A stretch of DNA of 60,423 bases, taken from Nitrospira sp. SB0662_bin_26. GTDB taxonomy: Bacteria > Nitrospirota > Nitrospiria > Nitrospirales > UBA8639. This document shows, one piece after another, positions 28,901 to 36,535 of this stretch; the first letter of the stretch is position 1, and the number at the start of each line of letters is the position of its first letter. The DNA is taken from the NCBI GenBank assembly GCA_009840285.1, contig VXOF01000049.1, positions 1 to 60,423 on the forward strand, read 5' to 3'. The notes under the pieces are model-generated. The model saw only the letters and a list, made by a program, of their open reading frames with translations. It was not told where the DNA came from and ran no database searches. A program made the translations under genes and the position numbers.

Positions 28901-28932
28901 TGGGGGAGCCAGTCCGGCTCCCCCATTTTTTT
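28901..28932 (+). terminator. Rho-independent terminator of the multicopper oxidase gene
   Basis: GGGGGAGCC (28902-28910), loop AGTCC, GGCTCCCCC (28916-28924): a perfect 9-bp GC-rich stem followed by ATTTTTTT. It lies 22 bases after the stop codon and before the convergent gene at 28997. Confidence 0.93.
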
Positions 28933-28996
28933 GCATATCTGTTGAAAGGGAACACATGTCGGCAGGGTTTGCCGACCGATAGTCATCCGATGACCG

Positions 28997-29743
28997 CTAA
29001 TCCCCCGTGGCTTTCTTGAACACGATGTCACCGTAATAGGCCACGGCGGATTCCCGGGTGTTGTCTGTATCCGTCATCACAGCCACCCCGGAGATCGCAG
29101 GCGGGTCATCCCCGAACGCTGTTCGATAGTCCTCGTACAGGTTGCGCGATTCGGTCACCCACTGCCCGGCTTTGGCCTCCCCGCTTTCAATGACGATCAT
29201 CATGGCGCGATCAGTGTAGGGATTGGGAACAATAGTCCCGACGGGACTGTGACTCTCCCAGATGTACGTGATGGCTCCGGTCGGGGGATACTTCCCGTGG
29301 AGCGCCCGGGCCATTTCATATTGCATTTGATCCAAAAAGTCGATTTTGCTCTCGTCGTAAGCGAACGTGATATACAACCGGGCAGGGTAGTCGTCTCCCT
29401 GCTTGGTGGTGACGTCGCCCTTTTGCAACACGTTCTCGATCTTCCAGCGCCATTCGACAATGGGATAGAGTTTGGGGTCGATGTTCACCTCACGGGTCAG
29501 CCCCGACGAAGAGCCGCGACTCACGGCTTTGACGACCACGGTGCCGTCGTCTTCCACCAACGAATATTCGGTATGCTCGTCGATCTTATGGAACGTGAGG
29601 GGCTTCCAGAAATCAGGAAAGGGACCGCCGGCCTCTGCGCGGGAAAAGGCTCCCACGTGAACGGCAGACGGCGATTCCGCCTGGATGGTTCCGGCAAGCA
29701 AGACAAGCCCTAAGCCTATAACAATTCTAGACAGATACTCCAT
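28997..29743 (-). CDS. DUF3047 exported protein
   Basis: A secreted protein of about 248 residues; the ATG at 29743 gives a signal peptide MEYLSRIVIGLGLVLLAG ending near IQAESPS. A TTG start at 29803 would overlap the PhzF stop by four bases but adds 20 poor residues. The body matches DUF3047: VVKAVSRGSSSGLTREV, YPIVEWRWKIENV, YITFAYDESK, ITYIWESHSPVGTIVPNPYT and VAYYGDIVFKKA. The fold is probably a beta-sandwich. Function unknown. It is downstream of, and probably co-transcribed with, the PhzF gene. Confidence 0.8.
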   Translation of the reverse strand: MEYLSRIVIGLGLVLLAGTIQAESPSAVHVGAFSRAEAGGPFPDFWKPLTFHKIDEHTEYSLVEDDGTVVVKAVSRGSSSGLTREVNIDPKLYPIVEWRWKIENVLQKGDVTTKQGDDYPARLYITFAYDESKIDFLDQMQYEMARALHGKYPPTGAITYIWESHSPVGTIVPNPYTDRAMMIVIESGEAKAGQWVTESRNLYEDYRTAFGDDPPAISGVAVMTDTDNTRESAVAYYGDIVFKKATGD

Positions 29744-29799
29744 ACAACAAGCCAAAGAACATAATCTTCGTACCCCGATTCCTTTGCCGTTGAGGTAGG

Positions 29800-30585
29800 T
29801 CAAATAAGGAATTTTCCCCGTGCAACGGTTAAGGCTTTCCCCCCCAGGATCGCCTTGTCGTCAGTCACGAAAACTTTCACAATCCCGCCCCGTCTTGATG
29901 CTTGGTACCCTATTAGCTCGGGTTTTCCGATTTTTTGACTCCAATATGGACCCAACGCACAATGTGCAGAGCCGGTAACGGGGTCCTCCGGAATACCGGA
30001 CCGCGGAGCAAAAAATCGTGAAATAAAATCATGGGAACCGTTTTGAGTGCGGCTTGTTATGATGATTCCCCTGCAATCTATCTTCCTGCAAACGTCCAAA
30101 TCCGGCACCGTGTTTTTCACGATGTCCTCTGATTTCACCTCAACGAGATAATCAAATCTGTTCCTGCCAATATAGACGGGATCCACATTCAAAGCGTCTC
30201 TCATTTCTTTGGGATATTCTGTTGCCCATGGCGTCTCAAGCGGGAAATCCATTTCGATATGATCATCTCTCTTCCTGGCCGTTAGGATTCCGCTTTTCGT
30301 GTCAAACGTGACGGTCTGGTTTTGAGACAGCACCCCCTCTTCCCAGAGAACGTGTGCAGAGGCCAGTGTGGCATGACCGCAGAGATCAAGCTCTGTCGTG
30401 GAGGAGAACCACCGCAGAGTATAAACGTTGCCTTGTTTTCGCACGAATGCGGTAGCTGAAAGATTGGTCTCCAATGCAAGACCCTGCATCACATCGTCCG
30501 GGACCGGGTCGGTTAATATCACGACCGCTGCAGGATTACCTGCAAAAGCTCGTTCGGCAAAAGCATCGACAAGATAATAGTGCAA
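29800..30585 (-). CDS. PhzF family isomerase/epimerase-like protein (copy 1)
   Basis: A 261-residue protein with the diaminopimelate-epimerase fold. Motifs: N-terminal VDAFAERAFAGNPAAVV, the conserved catalytic Glu position replaced (TNLSATAFV where family members have LSETxF), LCGHATLASAHVL, and EDPVTGSAHCALGPYW near 210. The family catalyses isomerisations such as in phenazine synthesis, but most members are uncharacterised. A second PhzF protein at 37981 keeps LSETVF. The Glu-to-Ala change means activity is uncertain. Confidence 0.85.
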   Translation of the reverse strand: MHYYLVDAFAERAFAGNPAAVVILTDPVPDDVMQGLALETNLSATAFVRKQGNVYTLRWFSSTTELDLCGHATLASAHVLWEEGVLSQNQTVTFDTKSGILTARKRDDHIEMDFPLETPWATEYPKEMRDALNVDPVYIGRNRFDYLVEVKSEDIVKNTVPDLDVCRKIDCRGIIITSRTQNGSHDFISRFFAPRSGIPEDPVTGSAHCALGPYWSQKIGKPELIGYQASRRGGIVKVFVTDDKAILGGKALTVARGKFLI

Positions 30586-30955
30586 TTGATCGCGCTTGTT
30601 ATTTATCTAAATGTGGATGGCGACTACGCCGGCGGTCTTTTGTTTTTTCTGGCCTGCCGCGGGATGCGTCTAGTACTGGCACCGTTCAGTAGGGAGTCGG
30701 GTTTGCGGAGAAAGGTAAAGGAGCCCGACAATGCCGACGGCCATATATTACCGCTTCGCTTGTCAAAATCAAAGTCAATCTGGCGCGGATATAGAGATCA
30801 ACTACAAAGACGCTGGATCCCCGATCAAGTCGGGGATGACAGAAAAAGAGAAGTACAAAAGGGAATGGCAATGCATTCCCCCTCACCCCAACCCTCTCCC
30901 ACGGTGGGGAGAGGGTTTAGTCGGTTATATTTGTACAATGGCAGCGGTCTCGTTG
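30586..30955. repeat. Gene-free region with palindromic repeats
   Basis: No gene is visible. The region holds the hairpin CCCCGATCAAGTCGGGG (30818-30834) inside a GGATCCCC...GGGGATGACA repeat whose relatives occur near 48830 and 53170. A CCCTCACCCCAACCCTCTCC repeat with its inverted partner GGGGAGAGGG lies at 30882-30916. The left part (30590-30780) is relatively AT-rich with no recognised signal, probably containing the promoter for the PhzF gene. Confidence 0.6.
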
Positions 30956-30983
30956 TCCTTGACGGTAGTGGCTCAGTTTGAAT

Positions 30984-31103
30984 TTTGCCTCCGGTAGGGT
31001 CCGCGAGCCCTTGGGGCCGGGTCACCCGCAGGGTCTGGTGGATGTGGCAGAAGTTGTAGTAAAGGTAGTGAAGGCTCACCATGTTACAATCTAGCGATGT
31101 AAG
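30984..31103 (-). pseudogene. Transposase C-terminal remnant (DDE, IS1-like)
   Basis: About 40 codons remain in frame, including MVSLHYLYYNFCHIHQTLRV and then TRPQGLADP. This is the typical end of a DDE transposase in which a conserved YNF.R.H.TLRVTP segment precedes the stop. It abuts the left inverted repeat, as expected for the 3' end of a transposase gene. The upstream part of the gene is missing, replaced by the passenger gene. Confidence 0.7.
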
Positions 31104-31133
31104 CCGTTCCCGAAGAATAAGGAGTATGCGAAC

Positions 31134-31883
31134 ATGTCCATAACAATACTCATCATCGGACTGGTTTTGGTCGGGTTGCCGTTTATATCCTTCCAATTCA
31201 GTCGCCGCAAGCCAACAAAGATGGGTCAACGTATCACATACGTAATTCAAGTCACTTTAGGAATAATCTTGGTAGTGTTGAGTTACTGGGCCAGTATCAA
31301 GACCGAGGACCAAATACAACTGGCCCATGACCAAGGTTCCGAAGCTATTGTACGAGCAGATAAAGCGCAGGTACAGATAACTGAAATCAGAACGCCGAGG
31401 CGCATGGAGCCAGAAACTAGGCGCATGTTAGCCGCAAGGCTGAAGCCGTTTGCGGGGCAGAAGTACGACATGAAGGTATTCAGAGACCAGGATTCCCTAG
31501 AACTGGCAACGGCTATCCAAGCCATTTTGGAAGAAACAGGCTGGGTGTACACGAATGTGTACCCGAGATATGCAACTGTTTACGCGGAGACACGCGATGA
31601 CGGTGTGTGGTTAATATCGGGCAAGGTAAAAACAAGAAGGACCTCCGAAGCCAGGGTGGCTCTGCATGGTGCACTGAATGAAGCAGGTCTGTACGATGAC
31701 TCGACGGCTCTTACTCCCGTCTCTTGTGTCGAGAGTACCGGGCCAATCCAAAAAGGCACTAAATTCACGCGAATCCCGTGCTCGGAGTCGCCAATCCAAT
31801 CTATCGAAGTTGACTTTACCGTCCATGACGATGTCATCCCTGAGGATACGCTCGTACTACATATTGGCAAGAAACGACTGTAG
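31134..31883 (+). CDS. Passenger gene of the IS1-like element: membrane-anchored protein, unknown
   Basis: A 249-residue protein with two N-terminal membrane segments (TILIIGLVLVGLPFISFQF, 3-21; YVIQVTLGIILVVLSYWASI, 36-55) and a soluble domain of about 190 residues. The soluble part has helical TRRMLAARLKPFAGQKYDMK and a beta-rich half with paired cysteines (PVSCVESTG, TRIPCSES). AAGGAG precedes the ATG. The base composition is visibly more AT-rich than the neighbours, in keeping with transfer. I recognise no family; the position between transposon ends suggests a cargo function. Confidence 0.75.
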   Translation: MSITILIIGLVLVGLPFISFQFSRRKPTKMGQRITYVIQVTLGIILVVLSYWASIKTEDQIQLAHDQGSEAIVRADKAQVQITEIRTPRRMEPETRRMLAARLKPFAGQKYDMKVFRDQDSLELATAIQAILEETGWVYTNVYPRYATVYAETRDDGVWLISGKVKTRRTSEARVALHGALNEAGLYDDSTALTPVSCVESTGPIQKGTKFTRIPCSESPIQSIEVDFTVHDDVIPEDTLVLHIGKKRL

Positions 31884-32223
31884 TGGTTCAGGCCCGAGCA
31901 ACCTTGGCTTCGGCTACTGATTCCTGAACGACCTGAAAGGCAAGTTGGTTGCCCTCTCGCGGGCGTGGGGGGCTTCGGTCTTGGTGGTAGCGTGAGCGAA
32001 CGGGTGCAGCATCAGCGGATTGGGTCAAGACATCGGCTCACAAATCCTTCTCCTCGGCGAGCCCTGACCGCGGGTCTGCGGGGGGCAGCGGACAGAATTT
32101 CAAACTGAGCCACTACCTCCTTGACCGGGTATTTCCCTAAAGATAGAATAGCCGTCATCAAGGGGGTCCTTGTCAGGGATAGTCTTTTCTTCTGCCCGGA
32201 TTCGGCCCCGAGAAGTGACAATT

Positions 32224-34119
32224 ATGAGGATCGACTATAATAAAGGCGGGCTGATCAGCCCGCAGCTTCTGAAGCAGCGCCGTACGGAATCCCAGTCTGA
32301 CGGCGGACCTAAGAAGAAGGTCATGCTGCTCTTCCCTCCGGATTGGTATCCCTCCGAGCCCTACCTGAGTCTTCCGACGTTGACCGCGTTCTTGCGCCGC
32401 GCCGGGCATGACGTGGTGCAGAAGGATGTCAACCTCGAAATGTACGATTGGTATTTCAGCGCGGACTTTCTCAAGCGCGTGCTGAAACGAGTACCCCAGC
32501 AACTGGATCGTTTGAAGAGACTGGCCAGGGACCGGGGGCTTACGGAAGAAGAAACCCAGTTGCAGATGGCCTTGTGCGAATCCACGCGGTCTCGCGTGGC
32601 GGACCTGATCGAACAGGCCGAGCGCGCCAAGGCGATCATCCGATCCCCGGAGTTCTACGAGGCGGAAAAACTCGAATGGGCCATGAACGTGTTTCGGGAG
32701 GTGACCGCGACGATTTCCCTGGTGTACGCGCCCGCGCGTATTTGTATGCCGCCGATGGAAACGGACCTGTCATATAAACTCTTCATGTCGTCGGAGGTCC
32801 TGGCCGCGGTCGAGGATACGCAGGTCAACGTCTATCGCGACGTGTTCGAGCATATCGTCAAGCCGGCTATTCTCGAAGAAAAGCCGGAGATCATCGGCAT
32901 CTCCATCGTCTTGCGGCAGCAACTGTTTTCCACCATGACCTTCTGTGCCATGATCAAGGAGCAGTTCCCCGAGATCCACGTGACCATTGGCGGCAATACC
33001 GTGACCCGGTTGCGCGACGTGCTGCCCGCGACGCCCAACCTGTTCGCGCTGTTCGACACCGCGGTGGTGTACGAAGGCGAGACGGCGTTTCTTCAATTGG
33101 TGGAAGCGGTTGGGACGAATCGGGACTTCAATGAGATTCCGAACCTCCTGTGGCGGGACGATGCGGGCATTCATACGTCGCCGGTCACGTCTTCCGAAAA
33201 CATGGCGGACCTGCCGCCCCCGGATTTCGACGGGCTCCCGATGGACCGCTACTTCGTGCCGGAACCCGTGCTCCCCTATCTTGCCACGCGGGGGTGCTAT
33301 TGGGGCCGGTGCGAGTTCTGTGATCACGGCGAAGGGTATACGGCCGGCTACCGGACCAAGAAGATCCAGGAAATCATCGAGGAGGTCCGGTTCCTCCGCG
33401 ACAAGTATCACACGCGGCATTTTCACTTTACCGACGAATCCTATCCCCCGGCGCTCTTCCGCAAACTGACCCGTCAGCTCAAGGAACACCAATTGGGCAT
33501 TGCGTGGACCACACACATCCGTTTCGAGAAGAGCCTGTTGGACGACGAGGTATGGCAGGATGCCGAGGATTCAGGGTGCAAGTTCCTCCACATGGGTTAT
33601 GAATCCGGCAGCGAGCGGGTCCTGAAACTCATGGACAAGGCCACGACCACCGAGGTGATTCAACGGAGCCTGGAACTGTCTTCGAAACATGGTGTGTGGA
33701 ATCACGTGATGGGATTCTTCGGGTTTCCGGGCGAACGGTATGAAGACGCGAAGTTTTCCATGGATTTCCTGGAGGATAACAAGGAGCACGTGCATTCCAT
33801 CGGCTTCGGCACGTTCGATCTCAGCAAACATACCCCGGTGGCCAAGGACCCGGAGCGATGGGGCATTACGTTCTACAAAAATCCCGAATGGGACCTGGCC
33901 CTGGATTATTACTTTACCGTGAAGGAAGGGCTGGGCGTCGAGGACGCCGAACGGGTGTTTGAGGAGTTCGAGCAGAACCATTATGCCGGCTGGGATTTGA
34001 AGATCTACATCCGCGAATACGTCTTCCTCTACGTGGCGCATTTTGGAACCAACAAGCTACCGGCCCTGCAATTTCGCATCACGCCGGATGAGAGTTCCGA
34101 AGAATTGGCGAACGTCTGA
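32224..34119 (+). CDS. B12-binding radical SAM enzyme, paralogue 1 (C-x4-C-x2-C)
   Basis: A 631-residue cytosolic enzyme. Residues about 30-85 (KKKVMLLFPPDWYPSEPYLS ... GHDVVQKDVNLEMYDW) and 235-300 form a cobalamin-binding Rossmann-like domain without the DxHxxG ligand, as is usual for this class. A long helical insert lies between them. The radical SAM core starts at TRGCYWGRCEFCDHG (about 357), where the cluster cysteines are spaced C-x4-C-x2-C, not the canonical C-x3-C-x2-C. SAM-site elements follow (HFTDESYPPALF, MGYESGSERVLKLMDK, GFFGFPGE). Its stop overlaps the start of the paralogue (TGATG). Reaction unknown; methylation or C-C chemistry is typical. Confidence 0.88.
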   Translation: MRIDYNKGGLISPQLLKQRRTESQSDGGPKKKVMLLFPPDWYPSEPYLSLPTLTAFLRRAGHDVVQKDVNLEMYDWYFSADFLKRVLKRVPQQLDRLKRLARDRGLTEEETQLQMALCESTRSRVADLIEQAERAKAIIRSPEFYEAEKLEWAMNVFREVTATISLVYAPARICMPPMETDLSYKLFMSSEVLAAVEDTQVNVYRDVFEHIVKPAILEEKPEIIGISIVLRQQLFSTMTFCAMIKEQFPEIHVTIGGNTVTRLRDVLPATPNLFALFDTAVVYEGETAFLQLVEAVGTNRDFNEIPNLLWRDDAGIHTSPVTSSENMADLPPPDFDGLPMDRYFVPEPVLPYLATRGCYWGRCEFCDHGEGYTAGYRTKKIQEIIEEVRFLRDKYHTRHFHFTDESYPPALFRKLTRQLKEHQLGIAWTTHIRFEKSLLDDEVWQDAEDSGCKFLHMGYESGSERVLKLMDKATTTEVIQRSLELSSKHGVWNHVMGFFGFPGERYEDAKFSMDFLEDNKEHVHSIGFGTFDLSKHTPVAKDPERWGITFYKNPEWDLALDYYFTVKEGLGVEDAERVFEEFEQNHYAGWDLKIYIREYVFLYVAHFGTNKLPALQFRITPDESSEELANV

Positions 34120-36077
34120 TGTCTTCCCTCATCCACATCGATAACGCGGCGCCGAAAGCCAAGAGCGGCCGGAAGTTGAAAACCATGCTGCTCTTCCCGC
34201 CGGAATGGGTGCCCACGGCTCCGTACCTGGCGTTGCCGAGTCTCACGGCCGTGCTCCGGGACAACGGGCATGAGGTCGTGCAGCGGGACATCAACATCGA
34301 AATGTACGAGTTGTTCTTCAGCGACATGTTCCTGATCTGGGTCAATGCGCGAATGGTCCAACAACTGAAGGCGCTCGAAGCCAAGGGCGCGGGGTTGAGT
34401 GACAAGGAGATCGACCAGAAAGCCTGTCTGGAGGAGGCCCTGGCCTTCGACGTGATGGAATTGGCCGCGAACGCCGAGGAAGCGAAACGCATCAACCGGA
34501 GCGACGATTTCTACGAAGCCGATAAACTCGAATGGGCGTTGAACGTGTTTCGTGACGTCATGCGGTACATCTCCGCGGCGTATTTCCCCGCCTCGCTGGT
34601 GTATTACCCCATGGAGAGCAATCTGGGGTACCGGCCCGGCGTCTCAAAGGAAGTCCTTGAGTGTTTGGACGACGAGCAGGTGAACGTGTATCGGGACGTG
34701 TGCCGGCAGTTGGTGCTGTCCTCGGTCGCCAAGGAACGCCCGGACGTGGTCGGCGTCTCCATCGGGACGAAGATGCAAATGATCGCGGGCTTCACCTTCT
34801 GCAAAATGATCAAGGAAGCGTTCCCGGATATCCACGTCACGGTCGGGGGGAACGTGATCACGCGGCTTCAGGAAGACCTGGCGAAACAGGAGCCGTTTTT
34901 CTCGTCCGTGTTCGATTCGGCCATCATGTATGAGGGCGAACATGCCCTGTTGTGGTTATTGGAAGCCCTGGTAGGGGATCGAACGTGGCAATCGTTGCCG
35001 AACCTGATGTACCGGGAACACGGGCACGTCCGGATCAATTCGGAAATTTACACGGAAAAGACCACGGCGCTCCCGTTGCCCGATTTTCAAGGGTTGCCCC
35101 TGGATTCCTATTTCGTGCCTACGCGCATCCTTCCGTATTTGGCGACCCGGGGCTGTTACTGGGGGCGGTGCACGTTCTGCGATCACGGGCAAGGGTACTT
35201 CGACCAGTATCGCGGCAAGCCGGCCCAGGACGTGGTCCGGGAAGTCAAGGCCCTCAAGGACATCTATCAGGCCGATCACTTTCTCTTTGCCGATGAATCG
35301 TATCCGCCCGCGCTCTTCAAAAAGGTGTCCCAACTCCTGGTGGAAGAACAGGTGGGCATCAAATGGACCACGTTGATCCGTTTTGAGGAGACGCTCCAGG
35401 ATCCTGAAACTTGGCGACTGGCTGCGGAGTCCGGCTGCAAGACCCTGTACTACGGGATGGAGTCGGCCAATGAGCGCGTATTGGAACTTATGGACAAGCA
35501 CGCGCGGAAGAGCGTGATCGAAAACAATTTACGGGAAGCCGCGAAGGCGGGGATTTGGAATCACGTCATGGCGTTTTACGGGTTCCCGGGCGAGACCAGG
35601 GAAGAAGCCGAGGAGACGAGGCAATTCCTGCTCGACAACAGCACCGACATCCATTCGGTGGAGTTGTTTTACTTCGTGGCCTATCGCCATACGCCGATGG
35701 TCAGGAATCCCGACAAATTCGGCATCACGATTCAGAAGCAGGACGAATATGACATGCCCCTGGATTACTATTACACGCTGAACGAACCGGGGACTCTGAA
35801 TTGCCTGGATGCCATGCAGTTGTGCGAGGAGTTTTATCAGAACGATTTTGAACCCTGGGCCGTGCGGATCAACGCCCGTGAGCAGATCTTCCTCTACATT
35901 TCACGGTTCGGCACGAACCGGTTACCGCAAATCTATGCCACCCGGCATAGTCCTGCCGACGCCGCGCCCGATACCGTGGCGGGGTTGATCACGTGGCCGG
36001 TGGCCAAGGTGGACCCCGAAGGCGGCAAAGAGGGGGAACCGGGCATGACGCGGGTGGTCAGCCATTCGACCACGTAG
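34119..36077 (+). CDS. B12-binding radical SAM enzyme, paralogue 2 (C-x4-C-x2-C)
   Basis: A 652-residue paralogue of the preceding enzyme, collinear over its whole length: KTMLLFPPEWVPTAPYLALP at the N-terminus, EADKLEWALNVFRDV in the insert, TRGCYWGRCTFCDHGQGYF with the same C-x4-C-x2-C spacing, DESYPPALFKK, YGMESANERVLELMDK and FYGFPGE. A short C-terminal extension of about 35 residues is unique. Overlap by one base with the first gene implies coupled synthesis, possibly a heterodimer or two consecutive steps on a related substrate. The substrate is unknown. Confidence 0.88.
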   Translation: MSSLIHIDNAAPKAKSGRKLKTMLLFPPEWVPTAPYLALPSLTAVLRDNGHEVVQRDINIEMYELFFSDMFLIWVNARMVQQLKALEAKGAGLSDKEIDQKACLEEALAFDVMELAANAEEAKRINRSDDFYEADKLEWALNVFRDVMRYISAAYFPASLVYYPMESNLGYRPGVSKEVLECLDDEQVNVYRDVCRQLVLSSVAKERPDVVGVSIGTKMQMIAGFTFCKMIKEAFPDIHVTVGGNVITRLQEDLAKQEPFFSSVFDSAIMYEGEHALLWLLEALVGDRTWQSLPNLMYREHGHVRINSEIYTEKTTALPLPDFQGLPLDSYFVPTRILPYLATRGCYWGRCTFCDHGQGYFDQYRGKPAQDVVREVKALKDIYQADHFLFADESYPPALFKKVSQLLVEEQVGIKWTTLIRFEETLQDPETWRLAAESGCKTLYYGMESANERVLELMDKHARKSVIENNLREAAKAGIWNHVMAFYGFPGETREEAEETRQFLLDNSTDIHSVELFYFVAYRHTPMVRNPDKFGITIQKQDEYDMPLDYYYTLNEPGTLNCLDAMQLCEEFYQNDFEPWAVRINAREQIFLYISRFGTNRLPQIYATRHSPADAAPDTVAGLITWPVAKVDPEGGKEGEPGMTRVVSHSTT

Positions 36078-36100
36078 GGTGTGGCCCGTCCGGCCCGCCG

Positions 36101-36172
36101 CCTGTCCTGAGCGTTCTTCGACTTCGCTGTCGCTACGCTCAGAACGAACGGGAGAGCGGAGCCGAAGGGTCA
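36101..36172. repeat. Palindromic repeat between convergent genes
   Basis: CCTGTCCTGAGCGTTCTTCG, then CTGTCGCTACGCTCAGAACG and GAGCCGAAGGG: a diverged member of the CCTTCGAC..GCTCAGGACAGG family. It occupies the gap between paralogue 2 and the J-like gene and may act as a bidirectional transcription or mRNA end signal. Confidence 0.5.
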
Positions 36173-36439
36173 GGAAGGCGCGTGACCGTGGTGTTCCAGA
36201 TACTCCTTCAGCAGTTTGTACGCGGCCTGCACGTCCTTGGTCATCGCCTCCGCTTTCTTGTACATTTGCATATACTTGGTGGGATTGTTCGTCAGGTTCG
36301 CGTACCGGTGCGGGTGCCAGGTGACCAGAAGTTCCTGATATCGTTGGTGCAGCGTCGTGGAGTTCAGCGGCAGGGTGAGATTGAAGAGCTCAAGAGCTTG
36401 AGCCACCGGCTCTTCCGTGTTTGCAGTCGGTGAAGACAT
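36170..36439 (-). CDS. Degenerate J-domain-like protein (HPD replaced by HPH)
   Basis: An 89-residue protein whose central part follows the J-domain layout: helix I (VAQALELFNLTLPLNST), helix II (LHQRYQELLVTW), the loop HPHRYANLTNNP, then helix III (YMQMYKKAEAMTKDVQAAYKLLKEYL). In DnaJ the loop tripeptide is HPD, needed to stimulate DnaK; here it is HPH, so DnaK activation is unlikely. It resembles short uncharacterised DnaJ-like proteins used as scaffolds. It lies on the opposite strand between the radical SAM genes. Confidence 0.7.
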   Translation of the reverse strand: MSSPTANTEEPVAQALELFNLTLPLNSTTLHQRYQELLVTWHPHRYANLTNNPTKYMQMYKKAEAMTKDVQAAYKLLKEYLEHHGHAPS

Positions 36440-36535
36440 AGTCGTAGACAGGGTTCTCGCGCATCGAAGTGTGGCAAACGAGTCGTAGCGGTGTCAATGA
36501 ATGAGTGAACGCCAAAAAAGAGGACGGTTGTAGCA

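Larger units (their letters stand above)
30956..32125. mobile_element. IS1-like element with passenger gene (inverted ends plus 8-bp target duplication)
   Basis: The ends are a perfect 19-bp inverted repeat, GGTAGTGGCTCAGTTTGAA, at 30964-30982 and (reversed) 32099-32117, with partial similarity continuing inward. Directly outside each end is the same 8-bp direct repeat TCCTTGAC (30956-30963 and 32118-32125), a target-site duplication. Ends beginning GGT..TG.CTC and 8-9 bp duplications fit the IS1 family. Inside are only a C-terminal transposase remnant next to the left end and an unrelated gene (31134-31883). The duplication is intact, so insertion was probably recent; without a transposase the element must be mobilised in trans. 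Confidence 0.85.

Noticed and set aside
30587-31250. Full transposase or resolvase inside the IS1-like element
   Set aside because: Only about 40 C-terminal codons match a transposase; the upstream part of that frame is unrelated and overlaps the passenger gene promoter.
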